64,000 nt of DNA from Ignelater luminosus (lineage: Eukaryota; Arthropoda; Insecta; Coleoptera; Elateridae). The stretch covers positions 224,546 through 288,545 of the forward strand of contig VTPC01000391.1 in assembly GCA_011009095.1 (NCBI GenBank), read 5' to 3'. The notes below the pieces were generated by a model, which saw only the letters and a list, made by a program, of their open reading frames with translations, was not told where the DNA came from and made no database searches. The translations under genes were made by a program, and so were the position numbers. Shown piece after piece: positions 25,926 to 39,063 of this stretch. Numbering within the stretch: the stretch's first letter is position 1; each line of letters begins with the position of its first letter.

Positions 25926-26143
25926 AGGGTTTTCCAATAAGAGGTGTTATTTTGAATAGCCCGCTATTTCGGTAGATGTCACTTTTGAAGCTATCATTTT
26001 TTGACATTTGACAAGTAGAAACTACGCCATTAATAAATATGGAACGATACACGCTTCAACAACGCATTGAAATTATTAAATTTTCACCATTTTTATAGTG
26101 AATTTTAATAATTTCAATGCGTTGTTGAAGCGTGTATCGTTCC
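25926..26143 (+). mobile_element. 5' end of a Tc1/mariner-type element, running into a palindrome
   Basis: An agggttttccaataagaggt end at about 25926 is followed by an untranslated leader and an ATG at 26039. That ATG opens MERYTLQQRIEIIKFS, the N-terminus of a widespread insect transposase family (MERYT..QRIEI). After about 50 bases the sequence turns back on itself: 26098-26143 is a near-exact reverse complement of 26041-26087, and then the assembly gap begins. Only about 16 codons of transposase are present. The rest may lie in the gap, or the copy may be truncated. Confidence 0.7.
26041..26143. repeat. 46-47 base inverted repeat at the gap edge
   Basis: The left arm (26041-26087) and right arm (26098-26143) are reverse complements except for a one-base difference in an A/T run. 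A 10-base spacer (catttttata) separates them. Both arms are transposase 5' coding sequence. Confidence 0.85.
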
Positions 26144-26543
26144 NNNNNNNNNNNNNNNNNNNNNNNNNNNNNNNNNNNNNNNNNNNNNNNNNNNNNNNNN
26201 NNNNNNNNNNNNNNNNNNNNNNNNNNNNNNNNNNNNNNNNNNNNNNNNNNNNNNNNNNNNNNNNNNNNNNNNNNNNNNNNNNNNNNNNNNNNNNNNNNNN
26301 NNNNNNNNNNNNNNNNNNNNNNNNNNNNNNNNNNNNNNNNNNNNNNNNNNNNNNNNNNNNNNNNNNNNNNNNNNNNNNNNNNNNNNNNNNNNNNNNNNNN
26401 NNNNNNNNNNNNNNNNNNNNNNNNNNNNNNNNNNNNNNNNNNNNNNNNNNNNNNNNNNNNNNNNNNNNNNNNNNNNNNNNNNNNNNNNNNNNNNNNNNNN
26501 NNNNNNNNNNNNNNNNNNNNNNNNNNNNNNNNNNNNNNNNNNN
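26144..26543. other. assembly gap (400 N)
   Basis: An unbroken run of N. Open frames that run through it are meaningless. The sequence after the gap (from 26544) shows no sign of the transposon seen before it. Confidence 0.99.
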
Positions 26544-28942
26544 AAAAAAGCTATAATGTTGGGAGAAAATGAATTTCCATCAGAATTTTATTTGAGAAAT
26601 GGTTCCACTTTATCTGCTATAAATGAATCGACAGAACCTCAACAAAACCAAGTCACTTTTTTAGCATTGAACCTTACGCTTTCATGTACTTTATGTAATT
26701 CAATCGTGTTAACTGCAAAAATTACAAGGATGAAGACAAAAAAACATTACTAGTAACACGATAAGTGGAAAACTCATAGGAGTTACATTTACTGAACGAG
26801 TTTGTCTTGTTTCTACTATCACATGTACATCCGCACATGTACTGTACAGAATGTTATCGTAGGATCGAAACATTAGTTACATCCAATGTTGTGATATCTT
26901 TTAAGTGTTCAGTTTTGTCTGATTTCTATTAACGTTAAAATACGTTCTTCTTAATTTGCGATTGAGTGTAGGTATTATTAGTATGAAAACATAGTCAAGT
27001 TAAATTTCTGTCGAATACATTAATTCATAGTTAGTGATAAAATGAGACAATAAACGTAAAATTATTTTTAAAATTATTTCATCACAGCATACCATTAATA
27101 AAAAAAATAGACACAATATGTATTAATTTTATCATCAGAAGATGATAGCAAATAAATGTGTATAATTATTATTATTACTATCGGAAGATTTCGACAAGTT
27201 GTTGCTGCTTACGTAACTGAAATAACTATTTTTAGTAATTTATTTGGATGGAATCTTTATCTATTATGTATTAGTAATAATTTGTTCTTAAGTGAAAATT
27301 TTTATTAGTGTATGTTCTAGAATCCTAAAATTACACCTGATGTATGAAGAGCTTTTGCCAAATTAAATGAGAATCTGACGGATCTAAATCGCTTAATAAT
27401 TGTTGCGCATTGTATGTTTGTAGTACAATAAATAAAAAGATAAATTGTTTAGATACTTGTATTCTTAAATTTACAATACATAAGTATAATAAAAACCTGT
27501 AAGTACAGTAATTACTATAAAATTTAAATCCAAATTCTCATTTAATTTGATAAAGACTGTACAAAGGACAATATTATTATTATTATTTACCTACCTTCTA
27601 TTTACGCTCACGTATAAGTTGTACGTTATAGTTGTACGTATCTCTTGCCAACTTGCAGAATGTAACTATTATAAATCATGAAAATGTATAAAAATACTGC
27701 AGACACATAAACATAATAACAGTGATTTTATATTCAAGGTAAATGGAATATTTCTATTTATATTATCAATATCTTTTTTTTTCATTTTTTTCTTCAGGGT
27801 ATTTTTTATTAAGCCATAAAATTTTCCTTCAAATGGTTCCTCAGAGAACAGACACGCCAACTTGGGAAAATTGCGTGGTATTACTTGCGGCAAAAGAAAA
27901 TTCTGAAATGTACTTGAAGGTTGCGATAAAAAAAATAATAAAACGAAATATAAAGCATACTTATATAAGTTAAAAAATTCTAGATATTTGTTACCTTAAC
28001 ACATTAGAAAACGACAGAATTCATGACATAATGCTAATTCCTAGAAACCCGTACTTGAATTGAATGAGACAAACTGTCTAAATTCATAAACAACTTTGGT
28101 AACTAAAACTGAAGTTGACGCTGTACATTTCATCAAATTATTTCAATTAGTGCGGAAATGCAATTACTGGTGAAATTACGTTAGAAAATCATATTAAACA
28201 TAAAATGAATAAAATTTGGGTTATTATGCAAAGTAACTATTTCCATTTTCTAAGTTTGTGGTTGCATTGGTTTCTCTTTCTCGTCTAATATTTTACGTCA
28301 ACCAAATGTTGAAAGCCAAAAAATAGTGCAAGTTGAAAAGCAAAATACTTTGGCAAGAATTATTCGCTTGTTTTTATAGATTTACTGAAAATTGTTGTCA
28401 ATCTTCTGTAGATGATAAATGGGTCAGACTAATTATCACAGCGGAATTATAAGCGGTAAGCGGTAAACTACTAAAATTGTATCTTACAATGTATGTCAAA
28501 ATCTAGATTAAGCTGCTAAAATGTGTAAGGAAATACAAATATGATGCCATGCACGTTGCGGCATTAGTTCCTGATAAAACTAATTTAAAATACCTTGGGC
28601 AAATCTAAAATTGTTCAATGGAATACACAATCCACAATCTCACAATTCTTAAATTCACCAAAAATAGCAAATATAAGAAGACCAAAAACACTCGAAGTTT
28701 ATTTTTTTGCAAGTTTAACTTGCTGAGTTTTGCTCTGTCGGAGCTATTGATAGGTATATGATGCTCTAGACGGTCTTAAAGTTTATCGTAATATCAGTAG
28801 CGGCTACCAGACACCAGACCACAGGGGAAGTATTCTTCTTATGGATAAAAATGCATTTGCTTAATATAATTAAACAAATATAACTTTTACATGTTTGACC
28901 AATTTTGGTGCCCCTTAACGAATGGCGCCCTTAGGCTGTACC

Positions 28943-28961
28943 CAAGACGTCTAACGTCTTG
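28943..28961. repeat. short hairpin
   Basis: caagacgt and acgtcttg are exact complements around a cta loop. The site sits in a slightly GC-richer patch (ggcgccc, gtgtctgccc). Confidence 0.6.
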
Positions 28962-29587
28962 AACCGTGTCTGCCCACAGGCGAACCAATCTTAATTATTC
29001 TCAAAGTATTACCAAGGTGCGTGAATAAAAAAAATTTGATTTTCACTTTCACTTTCTAGGATACTTCACTGGAAAGTGCACTTGTCCGTCTTTACTAAGC
29101 TAGATAAATACCAAACACTTAGTATGGTCCCAGGAAAATTGAAAACTTTATAACGTTTTGTAGAATTTAATAGATTAGTCTGTTACATCGACCGGCGGTT
29201 TCAAGGCACCACAAGCAACAGGAATTGGAATAACTACATAGATCGTGCAGTAGAACATCTGTTAATCTTGGTCTACATACAACATTATTTCAAGCTACAA
29301 ACGTAGAAGAATGTTTATAGTCATGATAAACCATGTCATGTATGTAAGAGCGTTAGGATCTTACGAAGTAAATTTGGGTTTTGTATTGGATTGTGTTTGG
29401 AGACTAAACAAACTTAGCGTGAATAACACGGTAAAACTTATATAAGCACCTCTAATTGCGGAGTAGTCTGTATAGAAAATCCCACGACAGAGACCGTCCA
29501 AAATCTTCTTCCTAGAATGTCCTTCAAAGACAGTGGCAGATAACCTATTTAGTAAGCAGCAAGAAACTCCAATTTACATAATGTATC

Positions 29588-29601
29588 GCACCATCTAGCG
29601 G
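29588..29601 (-). promoter_or_regulatory. CTCF-like motif
   Basis: The minus strand reads CCGCTAGATGGTGC, one base from the GGCGC form of the insect motif. Inferred from sequence only. Confidence 0.25.
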
Positions 29602-32600
29602 AAATAAAATGTGAATTACCTTTCGGTGTTTAGGCATCCTCTACAACTATTAATATCATCCGCAATTACAGACCCAAAACGAAATTTACTGTCTTTTAAG
29701 ACAATATATCGTAGCTTGATTATCGGATATTGAAACAATTTGATATTACAAGTAATCTGTTTTTCGATTCCTTTGGAATTGGATTGAAACTAATTTTTGT
29801 CAATTATTTTGTTGAAGCAAACTATAGGTATGGACTGGTTTTGAGGCTGGTTTTCTACAAGTTTCTAAGTATCATACGATTATGCTCTAATCTTTGCAAC
29901 AATCAGATACATTAGTATTACCTGAGACCAGCTATAGTCTTGATAAACGATTTAATTAATACTTTATGCATTAGTTTCTTTTAGACTAAGGACACAAAGT
30001 TATACAGAAAAGTCGCAGTTAGTGTATACAAAGCATGACTAATTATTAATTTACGAATAAATTATGTTTCTTGATACCGAGGGCATATAAATGTATAATG
30101 TATTTCATTTCACAAACTTTTATCACAACTATCGCGCCACTGCAAAAGATAAGTTTATGTAAAATTAACAAAATTAAATTCAATTAGATATATAAATATT
30201 GCATTCCTTCTACAACCTTAGTAAACCAACCTGTGGAATACCTATCTTGTTATAAATCACTTCAAAAAAGCTGTCTGTCCATCAGTGGTGGTAATGACTG
30301 TAATAAACCAACGCGTGACGTACCCGGAGTGGAACCAAGTGTACTTGTCCCTGTATACTATATTGGTGTATACTTTAGACTCGAAAAATATGAATGATAT
30401 TCAGTTTTGAAAGTTAAAATATGAACTGCAAACTGTGGTGACTGAGATAACAACGTTTTAACACAGAATACACCGCTCTCGTGTGCACACACAATAGCAA
30501 CACATTTTATGTTTCGCTTTGGCACCCTGATTTTGCCACCGCAGGCGCAACAATTTGTTGCCAAATTTTCTATGTCGGTAATATTTAATACTATACTTTT
30601 AAAAAGCAGAGTTTATTTTGAAATTTCCTAATCTAATTTTAAAATGTAGTTTGTTTTCTTTTTCATCGTATTATAATATAAAAGCATAATTACACGTACA
30701 AATAATTGCATAACGTAGTCTGACACGTACAAATATACTAAAATTATGTGACACGAACGCATCGATATGTAAATATACCACTCACGTATTTCATAGGAAA
30801 CTGCATTTCCTTTATGTATTTTCTTCTATTCTTTTTTTTTGTCAAATTTACGCCAAGGGTTTTATATTTTAAAAAAAGATCAGAAAAAACCTTTTAATGT
30901 AACGAGCTAACAAAAATATTTTTGGAAGACGAGTTGTAGCTCTTCCATCAACTAAAATATCTCTCGATCTTCAACAATATAACTCGGTTATGAACAATCA
31001 CAAGAGTAAACAAAAAAATGTTATTTTAGGTTAAGATGGGTTTACACTTGTTTTTGTTGACTGTGACGTTGGCAGACGTAATAAGTAGTAACATTAAAGT
31101 TCGCATTTGACATATTTTTCAAGGATTTAAGATTCAAATAAAAAAAAAGTTGTAACTTACCGTAAATTTTACGTATTTTTTATAAGAATCTAAATTTAAA
31201 ATATGGAAACATGCCAAGACTTGTTAAATAACCTGATAACCTCTACATTGAATCAATTTGTTTCGTATCTTGGTTTTGTAATACACCGAACACAAACGTA
31301 TTTGTTTAATGAAAAGCAATTGACATATAGGAATTGATTAAAGTTTAACGTCATTTTTAATACGGCTAATTAAAATGTGTTATTTATTATGTTTTAAACG
31401 CTGTTTTAAATCGTTATAACGTCCGAAATTAAAAGAGCTGTTTAGTTTTACCTTTTGAGTTTATTAGCGGAAGGTGTGCTAATATCATTAACCTTCCATA
31501 AATTACATTTCATTTTTAACAATGCAAACAATTAAAAGAGAATTTCTTGTGAAAGTCAACAAGAGTTTTAGTTTATGCTTCTAGTATGATCTTGGAGAAA
31601 CTACTGAAATTCCTTATTGTGGAATTTTTCAAGCTTTACATTTTCTGAGAAAACCACCATACATATATATTACGAGTCGTTTTCCGACTTGTATGTTAAA
31701 TTGATAAATATTTATGTCTACTAAAAAGCATCTTAACGTATAATTCTGCGAAAAGAACGTAAAAACCTCGCCAAATGTGTATGTATTATTTAAAGGTTAT
31801 AAAGGGCAGACTAAAAGTAGCTAGACCTGCACGCGTTAAATATTAGGCGAGTCAGACTAGTTATCGAGTTAGCCATGTGAAAAAGTAGTCGGCGAATAGT
31901 CTAAAATACTTAAAAATCTGATTTTAATCAGTTAGTGGTATCGAAGTTATTAATCGCACAAAATGGAAAAACTGATTGTATTCTATGAGAAAAATGCTCT
32001 TTCTTTCATATCATAAAAATTTGATCAAAACAACTTCAACAACAACAAACTTGAATCAGAAGTATATTGAAGTCCGAGGACTCCTCAAAGGAAACTTATA
32101 TGCAATCATGAACCGAATAACTTGAAGCGACAGTCTTATTGGAAGTTATTCTATTGGTAAAGTGTCTACAATTACCTTAGACTTAGAATATTGTAGATAT
32201 CTACGAGGCAAAAATCTTTCTTTTGCATAAAAATGACAGAATTCACCTAACCTAAGAAATTAAATGTACTCTTCAAGAATGGTTTTATTTAACCTGACAT
32301 GACTGATCTGACGTAATTAGTTTCATTAACAATTCAGTATTATTTAACCAGGTTTCTGATAATGCTAAATATCAGAGTTTATATTTAGACTGTTGTAACA
32401 TTATTTTTAGTCTCTTGTTAGTTGGGAAAATATATTGAAGTCTAATCTAACTTTGAAATAGACATGATCTTTCTTATTAGATATCTCAATCTAGAAATTA
32501 GGTATGCTTCTTTTGATTAAGTGTTTTTGGGATTTTGAAGTGGAGAGTTGTGATAGATGAAGGCAAATTCTTTAAGTTGTAATTTGCTTGAAACTTGAGA

Positions 32601-33701
32601 TTATTACGCTAGTGGAAACTATGTTTGGATTAAGATTTATCTGATTTTGTTTTCAATACTGCTGTGGGCACTTAAGTACAACTTCATCAATAATGAATTA
32701 TTTACTTTTGTTTGGAACAACAAAAATGATGCTTTCTACAAAGAAACTAATTTGTTCACCCCGTCATTTGTTCACTCCTCATTCAAAACAATGTTTATTG
32801 TGTTTTAACTATACAATGATTTTTTAATAAGTAGATTTCAAATTTACTATTATTATTGCACACCCTGATTTTATTTCATCTTTTTCTCCAATTTGCTATA
32901 ACTGTTTGTTTGTAATGCTCATGTCGAATATTCCTTGTCGTGCATGATTCGAATCACTGATTACAGCAAAGTCTTTGAAGCTGAGCATTTTTCTTAATTT
33001 GTGCTGGATATGCGCACGGACTACATAGTAAGTTCTTTCTGTACAATATTCCAATGTCCCGGACTAAGCGTCTGATTCGTTGAGTCTTTAATGATCAATT
33101 GTCTTCAATTCTTTATAATGTCTTTTTGTTGATGGACAACTCTGAAAATAGTAACCTTCGAATCCACGCAGCAAATCAGCTGCCTAGCAAAACTTTTGTT
33201 TGCAAAATCTTTGATAATTTAGTTGATTAGGTTGTTTTCAAAACCAGCAACATTATTTATGCCCTGCCTCTGGGTCTTGTTTGCTTTATTAACTTTTATC
33301 TGAAACTTAATTTGCGAACTGACAATTACTTAGTTAATGAATTTAGAATTCCAGTTACTAGGTAAACTTTATTCCCTAAAGGAACTGACCGTTTTGGAGC
33401 GAATAACAGAACTTAAAACTATTTATGGTCATTATGACTATAATGCTGCAGAGCTCTGAAAAAGTTATCTTAATGCAAAGTTAGAAACTAAAGAGCAAGA
33501 CGAGTTTTTTGATTTTTTTTTGGAATCCTAACAGTTCTCTTGAGATTAGACAAAAATTAGTTTTGGCAATTAATGTAATATTGACCAAGCAGTGACGTTC
33601 ATGATTTGCATTATTTAAGTACCCAGTATGCGTCGCTGAATGGTGTTGTTTTATCTGCATAGAAACTGAGCATAAAACACATGCTGAGAATAGTAACATA
33701 A

Positions 33702-33713
33702 GTGTGTGTGTGT
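33702..33713. repeat. (GT) dinucleotide run
   Basis: Six GT units, followed by ttgttg. It lies at the left edge of the GC-richer patch at 33.7-34.4 kb. Confidence 0.8.
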
Positions 33714-33719
33714 TGTTGA

Positions 33720-34400
33720 ATGTTGTTTTTCTGACCGTTTAGGCTGTTTGGGTTCTTGTACATGTACATGTGTACATTCGACGTTGGTGATTACTGGATC
33801 TTGGATCACCGTTTTCGGTGCACAGCATAGTATAGTTGGACGTGGTGTTGGCAGGCATGCTTTTCTGTAGCTTGGTGCGTCTTCTTGATCTTGGTGTGTA
33901 CGTCAAAGTATCTGTTATTATTGTTGGCGGTCGGTCCTAGTACGCTAACTAAGGTGTTTGTCGACACAGATTATAGAGGCCCATAATAATAAAAGTGTTG
34001 GCCGAGACGTGACACCCGCAACAGGAATAATACTTACGGCTGTCGCGTATGATGATGGCAATGACAAAGAAGGAAGATCTTGTAATATGTGAAAATTTAA
34101 CGAATATAAATGGTTTTTCAGGATCACACCTCTACATGCACGCACTGTGGAGGTGGGAGTAGTAATAACAAACAATGGCAGTGGCCGATGAGGATTTCGA
34201 GACCGCGTTCTTGGAAAGTTTTGGGCTGCACAATGAAGGGTGCATTTGCTGAGACAAGGAGGGAATATGAAATGAGTCATCCTGTTGATTTGGTATTGAT
34301 GTTGAACACTTAGCGGACTCGCCGCAACTTCGCCTCTGAAATCTCGTTCTCTGATGATGATTAATGAGTCACGCAGGATGATTGAAAGAATTCTTTGCAA
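33720..34400. other. GC-richer patch, possible promoter or first exon, unidentified
   Basis: CpG content rises here compared with the flanks (tcgacacag, ccgagacgtgacacccg, ggctgtcgcgta). The minus strand is open for about 150 codons, but the translation is rich in Leu, Ser, Thr, Pro and Arg without any motif. The plus strand has a splice-like ggtttttcag at 34113-34122 and a small frame with a good start at 34175. The composition suggests a functional 5' end of a gene or a young insertion, but I recognise no protein. Confidence 0.3.
34175..34252 (+). CDS. candidate small frame or 5' coding exon, unidentified
   Basis: An ATG in good context (aacaaacaATGG), with an in-frame stop just upstream (TAA), opens MAVADEDFETAFLESFGLHN followed by EGCIC and a stop. 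The acidic start followed by an amphipathic stretch looks like a real protein N-terminus. If it is an exon, it would have to be spliced before the TGA; the only nearby donors (GTGCAT, GTTTTG) are weak. Nothing downstream can be joined to it with confidence. Confidence 0.2.
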   Translation: MAVADEDFETAFLESFGLHNEGCIC

Positions 34401-36482
34401 AGTCGATCCATTTCAGTTCACTAATGATAGCCTCATAGTGTTAATCAAGTTTTTGGCACTAAATACTCAAACTTATTTTGGTGATGTGATTGGTTAGGGA
34501 CCCGCAATATCACTAGGTATTGAGACTTCAGAGGAGTCTTATTCCAAGAATAATACAGAGTGATTGCAACTGTAAAAGATTTAAATTATTGTAAATTATT
34601 AACGGATTCAAAAAAATCCTGAAAAACCTGTTTGGCTATAACATAATTTTGCATGGTATAAGAAGAACGTTTTTTATAAGTAGAAGCTTGTGAATGTCAT
34701 GCTCTAATTTTATGCCAAGGTTGCACGTATGCTATGGCACAAAGAGCTTCCTATAAAAGGAGTGACGATTTTTACCTTATTGAGACCAATGACAATTGTT
34801 TCACAATTGAAAAGCATGACAAGATAACCTTTATCATATCGTACTAGTAAAACAAGCAAGCTTTCAAGAAAGTAAACAACAAGCTCTTTTTGCTGGTTTT
34901 TCTCAAGAATCTGAACCTTATATTTTTTGTGTTGATGAAAAATATTTCCACAAATAAAAGATTTTCTTTTTTAACAGACTTTTCTGAAACAGTATCGAAT
35001 GCATTAAAAATTTATCCCTTTTTTGTTAATCTTTTTTTCCTATTATTAACTTGTCACAAACACTGTGTTTATGTATAAATACGATTATTTCTACGAAAAT
35101 TATAGTTTGAAGAATTACTTGACGAATTGGTATGGTTTAAATGTGTTTGAAATAAACTCGAAAATATATGACCTGATGCGTTGGCACTATATGCGTGTGT
35201 GTAAAATTTAATATCCCCAATTGTGTTGTACCACTTTACAGAAGCTATTTTAGCTATGTTGAGGTTTTAGATCTGGTTAACCCTTTTAATAGTAAATGAT
35301 CAGTTGAATAAATAAAATGCCATTTACCCATACCCTTTAAATTATTTTCCTACTATGATTATTTAAGGAACTTGCTTCTTGCTGAAAGATGGACATTTTA
35401 TAATAAATGGTTTCGAGAAACAAAATAATTAACCTCTCATAAATTATATTTAATGTTAAAAGTAAATCATCCCATCTAATTTATGTCCACCCTAGAGAGA
35501 GATACGTAACTGACATCGTATACATCAGTTTTAATAATTCATACCCGTCGAGAACTTAAAAAACTCCCAAAATAGCTGCAACTGTGAACTTTTGTCAATG
35601 TGTCGTTTTCTTCTTCTGTTTTAATATTCAGTGTAGGATAATTCAGAAACTTTTCAAGTCCCAGAATGCTTTAACGCGGGAAGATAGGTCAGAAGTGACG
35701 TCTGGATTTACCTACTTTATGAGTTTATTATAGAAACTCATTAGTCATTAACTATAGGTTGGTTATTTTTTCGAAAACTAGAACGATAATGAGAATTTAA
35801 AAAAACAACTTGCTGATGAACCTCCGACAGTTCATACAAATTAAAGAATGATGGATTGGAGTTTTATGTATAAACTTATTTGAATGAAGCTATTTTATGT
35901 GTTAATAACTACATAGTATATGTGGTAAGTAATTTTTTTACTTTTTTGTTTCAGGTTAGTTCACGTTTCGTTGTTTAAGTTACTTGTTGGTGAGTACATT
36001 AGAATAAATTAGAATGCTAGAAATAAGAATCAGAGTTAGTTTGGGATGTTGTTAATAATTTCCTATTTTTGTAAATTGCAAAACTCGAATGAATCATCCA
36101 TTATTATCAATAAAAGCAGTTTTGACTAAATGACTAAATTATGATCATATTATTCTTTTATCATTTATTTCAATAAGTGTATCATAGCTCACGCGGAGTT
36201 ATATTTACGTATTTCAAAAGATCAAGCTATAAAAAATTTATGTGAGTAACAAACAACTTTTAAATGATAAGCGTGTACGATGAATAATAATAGTAGTGCA
36301 TCTCAGAATAAAAATAACAAGAGAAAACCAGACGTTGACTTGTGGTTTCAGCAGTTGGGAATTTCCATAAGCGTAATGCAGACTATTATTATCTCTCTCA
36401 AATAGTAGTGCTTGCATCCTACCGCACACAGAATTATTTGTTTATTTATTTTTAGAACGTTACAATTTGATTAATACTAGTT

Positions 36483-36836
36483 ATGTACGAGTACTATACT
36501 GCAATAAAAAATTTAAAACATCTATACAATCTTTCGAAAATTCTGGCAAAACATTCCGTTATCCGTAGTAGTATCGAGTTTTATGTAAATCTTTGTGCCG
36601 TACAAAAAATTCTCTATGAATGTAAATTGGTTTCTGAAGCCGTCTGTCTGTTGGTTCTCGAATTATTATATGTATTTCCGTATGGAGTTATTCTTGTAAA
36701 TCACAAAAGGAAACGTCTGGATATCTTTCTATCAATGGAAGGATATTTTTACATGAAAACTATTCTGAAAGGGTGTGTTATTTTTATAAAAGAGGAAATC
36801 GATAGCTTATTTGTTCTTGTGAGATTTCAAGAGTAG
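36483..36836 (+). CDS. hypothetical 117-residue frame, doubtful
   Basis: A true ATG opens a frame of 117 codons beginning MYEYYTAIKNLKHLYNLSKI and containing hydrophobic stretches (CLLVLELLYVFPYGVILV at about 55-72). I recognise no domain. The length is at the border of what chance gives in AT-rich DNA of this size. It has no supporting splice sites or neighbours, so it may be spurious. Confidence 0.17.
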   Translation: MYEYYTAIKNLKHLYNLSKILAKHSVIRSSIEFYVNLCAVQKILYECKLVSEAVCLLVLELLYVFPYGVILVNHKRKRLDIFLSMEGYFYMKTILKGCVIFIKEEIDSLFVLVRFQE

Positions 36837-38195
36837 TCTAAGAGTTTTTCGGCGTAATTATTTGCTCTTGATAACTTTTTCTTGTTGCCTAAATGGCAAT
36901 AATAGTTCGAGTGCAACAACTAAGGATAAATCTGAGATTACTCTACATTCTTTTAGTAGATTTTAAAGCTAAATAACGATCAGTCATATTTTATAACTTA
37001 ATGGTTTTTATTACACATTCTCCGGCTTCTAATTTTACCATCTCCAGTTGTAAGTTGCTTTGCTAAATAATGCTTGTTTTTGCTTAATTTGTCTTCGGTG
37101 CTTCATAATTCGAAATAAAATTAAACCGAAATGCTGAATATAACAGTACCTAACTGTAATAAATTCTGAATGTCTTTAAAAACAAATCTATTTACAGTCT
37201 CTCGTGTACGTTTCCAAAAAACCTTGCATAATCCTTACAGGTTTGGCTCTTGATAGAATTGGCTGCAACTATTATAGTGAACAAAAAGTATCCACGGACA
37301 TGAAGCTTGAAAACCGCTAGGATTTTTATTACAGCAATTTGAAACGTTATTTGTTCTTTTTAAGCAATTACCAACGGGTTTTTGTTTTTTTCTTGGCGGA
37401 AGCAAAGCAAAGCTCATCCTATATTCGAGTATAACCGATCTAAGAAAAAGACAAAAGAGTCAAGTTCTTTCTTGATCTGACAAACCGTTTCTGAGCTATG
37501 GGATATCTGTCTAAACAACAAAATACATTCCAAACGGCTGGTATCGAGTCCCGAGAACCAAAAAATGGCCGATACTCTGAAACCTTAGTTGCTGCTTATC
37601 ATTTTCCCAAAATCGTCCATATTGACAGGGGGTATTTAAATATAGAGGAATTCTATTTTAGAGTGACATTTATGTTGCTTTTTATCAACGTCACAAGTTA
37701 TCTTCTATGAAAATTGTGTTTCTATCAGAAAATGGTTTCAAATTCGAATACGTCATATGCCAAAGCATGTAGTAAATGAAAATAATTCAAAACACTTTAG
37801 ATAAACGCAGCGTAAGAGAAGTTGTATTAATCAAAGTAGAAACCATTTGACTCGACGCACTATTGTCAGTCAGTCTATTTCTTTTTAGATCCTTGCCACT
37901 GCTGACGTTATCCAATGAAGAGATCTTATAGTAAAAATCAGTTAGAGAATTCTATTCCAATATGTCACGTTGCCGTTAAGGTATTAGAAGAATAAAAAGA
38001 GATTATATATTAGATTCTGGCGTTCACCTATATTGAGAGATTTTACATTACTCAAAAACGAAGCATCCCACGGAATAGCGCAGCAGGGTTTTTATACAGA
38101 ATGAAATCGAAATAGTTATAAAAGATTAAATGGATAATAGCTGATGCTTAGAGATATCTATCGATAACATTTTTAATTTAAATTTTAAACACAGC

Positions 38196-38214
38196 CCCTT
38201 TTTTCAAAAAAGGG
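38196..38214. repeat. 9-base-arm palindrome in an oligo-T/oligo-A run
   Basis: ccctttttt and aaaaaaggg flank a single c. It is a simple structure in AT-rich sequence. Confidence 0.6.
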
Positions 38215-38692
38215 TTTTCCACGTTTTAAGAATCGCTCACGTATACTCTATAAAGTTCTCAGAGAAATTGGTTACAATGACATCATACTATAATAAAGAT
38301 GACAACTTCTTGAAGTTTATTTTTGTTTATTTAATTTTTGTCAAACGGTTTTAGTTACAGGAATTACAGCTTAAGGTTTTCGAGAACTAACCTATCCTCA
38401 TTTCACACATTTGATTAAAAACAGCAGAATACTTAATTATTGTTAAGTTAAAGTAAAGGTCTGCAGATTATCTTTGTCGCAATAGTAAAAGAAAATCTCC
38501 CAATTGAAAGATTGTTTAATCCTCTTGAATAGCGTGATTGTTTTCGTCGCTTTAAATGTCTACATTCCTGATTCCATCTCGTTTTTTTTTTAAAAAAAAA
38601 GGAATTGAGGGATTGTATCAATTTATCCAGTGACAAAGTTTCATGGCATAAACAACATAAATCATCATTACAACAAAACAAACAACAATAAA

Positions 38693-39063
38693 TTATAAAA
38701 ATGCAATATGGCAGATTACATCATTTGTTGATGGTTTTGGCGGTTGAATCTTAGAATCGTTTTCGACATCACTGTTACCAGTTTGATGTATTTCAAAATG
38801 TTTGTAATTCTTTTCAAGTGTAAAGGCCCGAGATGTTTCTTTTAGATATTGAATTCTGTTTGCTGATATTAAGTTCCATTTATCCGCGTTCTTCATGAAT
38901 AACCTCTGTCCAAAATCTTGTAACTGATTGGTATCAACAATCAGAAACCAACAGTCTGCTTTCGTTTTCAAAGCATTGTACATACTTTCAAACTGGAGAT
39001 GCACAGACCAAATACCAAACAAGATATTATGATATTTATTCCATAGGCATCGATGTACCAACC
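38693..39063 (-). CDS. unidentified candidate 3'-terminal exon
   Basis: The minus strand is open from 39097 down to a TAA at 38693-38695, about 135 codons and among the longest non-transposon frames in the window. A plausible acceptor (tgacctgattgtag) sits just before GGTTGGTAC at 39063, so the frame could be a terminal exon. The translation has a protein-like, mixed composition: LVHRCLWNKYHNILFGIWSV, then ADCWFLIVDTNQLQDFGQRL, then NRIQYLKETSRAFTLEK, with a polar tail ending CHIAFL. It has no ATG near its beginning, as expected for an internal start. I do not recognise the family and see no upstream partner exon. Confidence 0.33.

Larger units (their letters stand above)
26544..33700. other. 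AT-rich stretch without a supported gene
   Basis: There are no recognisable protein families. It contains ATT microsatellite runs near 27571, a hairpin at 28943-28961, a CTCF-like string at 29588-29601 and a GC-richer patch at 30290-30560 whose minus-strand frame has no known motif. Confidence 0.5.
34401..38692. other. AT-rich stretch, no firmly supported gene
   Basis: It holds the isolated MITE end near 34556 (tacagagtgattg), one 117-codon frame at 36483 and a quasi-palindrome at 38196. The remainder shows nothing recognisable. Confidence 0.5.

Noticed and set aside
26098..26572. Two open frames of about 150 codons through the gap region
   Set aside because: They consist almost entirely of unknown residues from the N run.
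33945..34400. 151-codon minus-strand frame
   Set aside because: Translation is low in meaning (Leu/Ser/Thr/Pro/Arg-rich, no motif). The length is explained by the GC-richer composition, in which stops are rarer.
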